Shown here piece after piece: positions 2,975-5,189 of a DNA stretch of 5,189 nucleotides. A program made the translations under genes and the position numbers. A model generated the notes under the pieces. That model made no database searches. It worked only from the letters and a program-made list of their open reading frames with translations, and was not told the DNA's origin. Source of the DNA: Rhodospirillaceae bacterium (GTDB taxonomy: Bacteria > Pseudomonadota > Alphaproteobacteria > DSM-16000 > Inquilinaceae); contig JAGQRL010000159.1 in NCBI GenBank assembly GCA_020425485.1, forward strand, positions 1 through 5,189, in the 5' to 3' direction. The stretch's first letter is position 1. Each line of letters starts with the position of its first letter.

Positions 2975-5189
2975 CCGTCGCGACGGATCTGGAGACGCTG
3001 TTGGGCGCGCCGGCCCCGATGCGGCGGGGGTCTCCCCCGACCCTCGTGCCGGAACCCGACGCGACCGACCCGGATACCGCCAGCCCCACGGTGGGGCTGT
3101 GCGTGGTCTCGCATTCGCCGCTGGTGGCCGAAGGCGTGGCGGCCATGGCCCGGCAGATGGTGGGCAGCCAGGTGCGCATCGAAGCCGCCGGCGGCAACCC
3201 GGACGGCGAGCTGGGCACCGATGTCGGGCGCATCCAGGAAGCGGTGCGCAGCCTCATGGGGCCGGCCGGCGTGGCCATCCTGTTCGATCTGGGCGGGGCG
3301 GAAACCAACGCCGAGATGGCGGTGGAACTGCTCGGCGACCTGCCGGGGCCGGTGCGCCTGTGCCACGGGCCGCTGGTGGAAGGTGCCGTGGTGGCGGCGG
3401 TGGAAGCCTCCGGCGGGGCCGATCTGGATGCCGTGGTGGCGGCGGTGCAGGCCCAGGCGGCGGCAGTGGATGGCGAACCGGTGGAGGATGCGCCGGCGGA
3501 ACCCGCGGCTCCCGGCATTCCCAGCGTGGAAAAGGCCACCGTGCTCACCCATCCCGGCGGGCTGCACGCGCGGCCCTGCGTGCGCCTCGTCCAGCTCGCC
3601 AAGCGGCATGCCGCAGCCGAGCTGAAGGTGGGCGACGGCCGCCATTTCGTCACTGCACTCAGCCTGTCGGAAGTGCTGAGCCTGCGCCTGCCGGCGGGGG
3701 CGAACATCGTCTTCCGGGCTTCCGGCCTGGGCGCGCGGGCGGCGGTGGATGCGGCCATCGCGCTGATCGAGGGGCTGGAACAGGTGCCCACCTCGTCCGG
3801 CCTCACCGGCGGCGGCCGGGCCGACGATGTGGCAGGTGCCGCAGCCGCCCGGGTGGCGGCCCCCGGCCTGGCGATCGGGCCGGTGTGGGTGGACACCACG
3901 GTGCCGGTGGAACCGGAACCGCTGGGCGATGTGTGGGCCGAAGCCGAACGCCTGGACACCGCCATCCTGCAGGCACGGCGGGAGCTGACGGCGCTGAGCC
4001 GCGCCGTCCACGACGATGCTGCGGCCATCCTGGCGGTGCAGATCGAGCTGCTCAACGACCCCGCCCTGGTGGAACCGGTGCGCCGGCGCATCATTGCCGG
4101 CGATCCCGCGGCGGTGGCCTGGCGGCTGGCGTGCGGCGAGCTGGTGGCCCGGCAGAAGGCGGCCACCGATCCCTATTTGCAGGCGCGTGCCGCGGACCTG
4201 GAGGATGTCAGCGTGCGCGTGCTGCGCGCCATGGCGGGGCACGGCTCGGCGGTCACGCCGCCCTATCCGCCGGACAACGCCATCGTGCTGACCGACGTGA
4301 TGACGCCGTCGCGCTTCCTGTCGCTGGATTGGCGGCGGCTGGGCGGTGTCGCCCAGCGCGGCGGTTCCGCCACCTGCCATGTGGCGGTGCTGGCGCGCGC
4401 CCGCCGCGTGCCCATGCTGGTGCGGCTGGGCACCCAGGTGGGCAGCCCGAGCACGGGCACGCTCGCCATCCTCGATGCCGAACGGGCGGAGGGGGGCACG
4501 CCGGCCCTCATCCTCAACCCCACCGAAGCCCAGATCGCCGATGCAGAACGCCGCCAGACCGCGCTCGCCACCCGCCGCGAATCCGAAGCGGCGTGGCTGA
4601 CCCAGCCGGCGGTGTGCCGCAACGGCCAGAAGATCACCGTGATGGTGACCATCGACACCCCGGCGGCGATCGACACCGTGTCGGCGGAGTATTGCGACGG
4701 CATCGGCCTGGCACGCACCGAATTCCTGTGGGACGGCAACGCCCTGCCCGGCGAAGAAGCGCAGTTCGACGCCTATGTGCGGCTGCTGCGCTGGGCCGGC
4801 GGCCGGCCGGTGATCGTGCGCACCATGGATCTGGGCGGCGACAAGCCGATGGCCGGGCTGAGCGTGGAGGAGGAGGCCAACCCCTTCCTCGGCGTCCGCG
4901 GCATCCGCTTGAGCCTGGCCAACCCCGGCATCTTCCGGGTGCAACTGCGGGCGCTGGCCCGCGCGGCCGCCGCGGCACCGGGGCTGAAGGTGATGCTGCC
5001 CATGGTCACCCGGCCGGAGGAGGTGGAGGACACCCGCGCGCTGTTCGGCCATGTGGTGGCGGAGCTGAAGGCCGAAGGCATTCCGGCGGAGGTGCCGCCG
5101 CTCGGCATCACCGTGGAGGTGCCGGCCGCAGCACTGACCATCGAGCGGTTCGATGTCGCCTTCGTGTCCATCGGCACCAACGACCTGAT
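2971..5189 (+). CDS. dhaM: DhaM-HPr-enzyme I fusion protein (PEP-dependent), 3' end missing
   Basis: A multidomain phosphotransferase; 739 codons are visible before the window ends. ATG 2971 overlaps the dhaL stop (ATGA), with GGAGAGAG at 2960-2967. A Pro/Asp-rich leader (1-40) precedes the DhaM EIIA domain (about 41-165: VGLCVVSHS with His48, DLGGAETNAEMA from D106, GPLVEG around 134). A Glu/Pro/Ala linker follows. HPr is about 186-272, with HPGGLHARP and phospho-His199; a Ser at 231 lies near the position of Ser46 of classical HPr. Enzyme I starts near 291 (AAPGLAIGPV); its phospho-His470 sits in GSATCHVAVLAR, which differs from the usual GGxTSHxAI form. PEP-site motifs follow: GLARTEFLW (R582), RTMDLGGDKP (R617), NPFLGVRGIR (R643), GITVEVPAAA (E716) and SIGTNDL (N737, D738). 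Roughly the last 110-120 residues, including the catalytic Cys region, lie beyond the edge. The protein should carry phosphate from PEP through EI, HPr and DhaM to DhaL without general PTS enzymes. Confidence 0.95.
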   Translation, partial: MTVATDLETLLGAPAPMRRGSPPTLVPEPDATDPDTASPTVGLCVVSHSPLVAEGVAAMARQMVGSQVRIEAAGGNPDGELGTDVGRIQEAVRSLMGPAGVAILFDLGGAETNAEMAVELLGDLPGPVRLCHGPLVEGAVVAAVEASGGADLDAVVAAVQAQAAAVDGEPVEDAPAEPAAPGIPSVEKATVLTHPGGLHARPCVRLVQLAKRHAAAELKVGDGRHFVTALSLSEVLSLRLPAGANIVFRASGLGARAAVDAAIALIEGLEQVPTSSGLTGGGRADDVAGAAAARVAAPGLAIGPVWVDTTVPVEPEPLGDVWAEAERLDTAILQARRELTALSRAVHDDAAAILAVQIELLNDPALVEPVRRRIIAGDPAAVAWRLACGELVARQKAATDPYLQARAADLEDVSVRVLRAMAGHGSAVTPPYPPDNAIVLTDVMTPSRFLSLDWRRLGGVAQRGGSATCHVAVLARARRVPMLVRLGTQVGSPSTGTLAILDAERAEGGTPALILNPTEAQIADAERRQTALATRRESEAAWLTQPAVCRNGQKITVMVTIDTPAAIDTVSAEYCDGIGLARTEFLWDGNALPGEEAQFDAYVRLLRWAGGRPVIVRTMDLGGDKPMAGLSVEEEANPFLGVRGIRLSLANPGIFRVQLRALARAAAAAPGLKVMLPMVTRPEEVEDTRALFGHVVAELKAEGIPAEVPPLGITVEVPAAALTIERFDVAFVSIGTNDL

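Noticed and set aside
2643..4166. Second long leftward frame (507 codons) opposite dhaL and the fusion gene
   Set aside because: Ser/Ala/Arg/Pro-rich composition typical of an antisense shadow; it conflicts with well-supported rightward genes.
2593..5052. Very long leftward open frame (819 codons) opposite dhaL and the fusion gene
   Set aside because: It is His/Arg/Gly-rich without any motif and lies wholly antisense to genes with clear catalytic motifs. Long antisense frames are expected in DNA this GC-rich.
1..5189. tRNA, rRNA, CRISPR array, attachment site or replication origin
   Set aside because: Reading both strands I saw no cloverleaf, no regularly spaced repeats and no integrase or replication signature.

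Overview
The window is high-GC DNA with strong G/C preference at third codon positions. It holds the left part of what looks like a PEP-dependent dihydroxyacetone (DHA) kinase locus. Fusion of DhaM to HPr and enzyme I, and the DLGGAETNAEMA variant of the DhaM core, resemble Alphaproteobacteria, possibly Rhodospirillales. That placement is an inference from protein style, not from a marker gene.

Left part (1-966). The 5' end of a leftward gene for an MGH1-like (GH63-related) glucosidase runs off the left edge (251 to 1). A second leftward gene (624 to 415) encodes a 69-residue single-span membrane protein with a very good ribosome binding site. Between them lie a perfect 15-bp tandem repeat and a GATTGG/CCAATC inverted repeat. 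From 625 to 966 is a less GC-rich divergent intergenic region with a plausible leftward promoter, a 16-bp imperfect palindrome and one possible 33-codon ORF ending just before the first dha gene.

Middle part (967-1820). Two rightward genes overlap by GTGA. The first is a stand-alone DhaM-type EIIA protein (129 aa) with its phospho-acceptor histidine. The second is a 155-aa protein of no family I can name for certain, with a helix-turn-helix-like segment. Their tight pairing suggests a PTS-linked regulatory module, but this is inference.

Gap (1821-2353). These 533 bp carry no convincing gene. They contain three perfect-stem inverted repeats, then an AT-richer stretch with a CCAAT-TT-ATTGG palindrome, consistent with a separate promoter/leader for dhaL. 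No dhaK (the DHA-binding subunit) is present anywhere in the window.

Right part (2354-5189). dhaL (206 aa, all nucleotide-binding motifs present) overlaps by ATGA a large fused gene encoding DhaM, HPr and enzyme I in that order. The window ends inside the enzyme I PEP-binding domain after 739 codons. Together these would pass phosphate from PEP through EI (His470), HPr (His199) and DhaM (His48) to ADP bound on DhaL, and then to DHA on a DhaK encoded elsewhere. The stand-alone DhaM repeats one step of this relay, so it may be a second phosphate outlet or a sensor.
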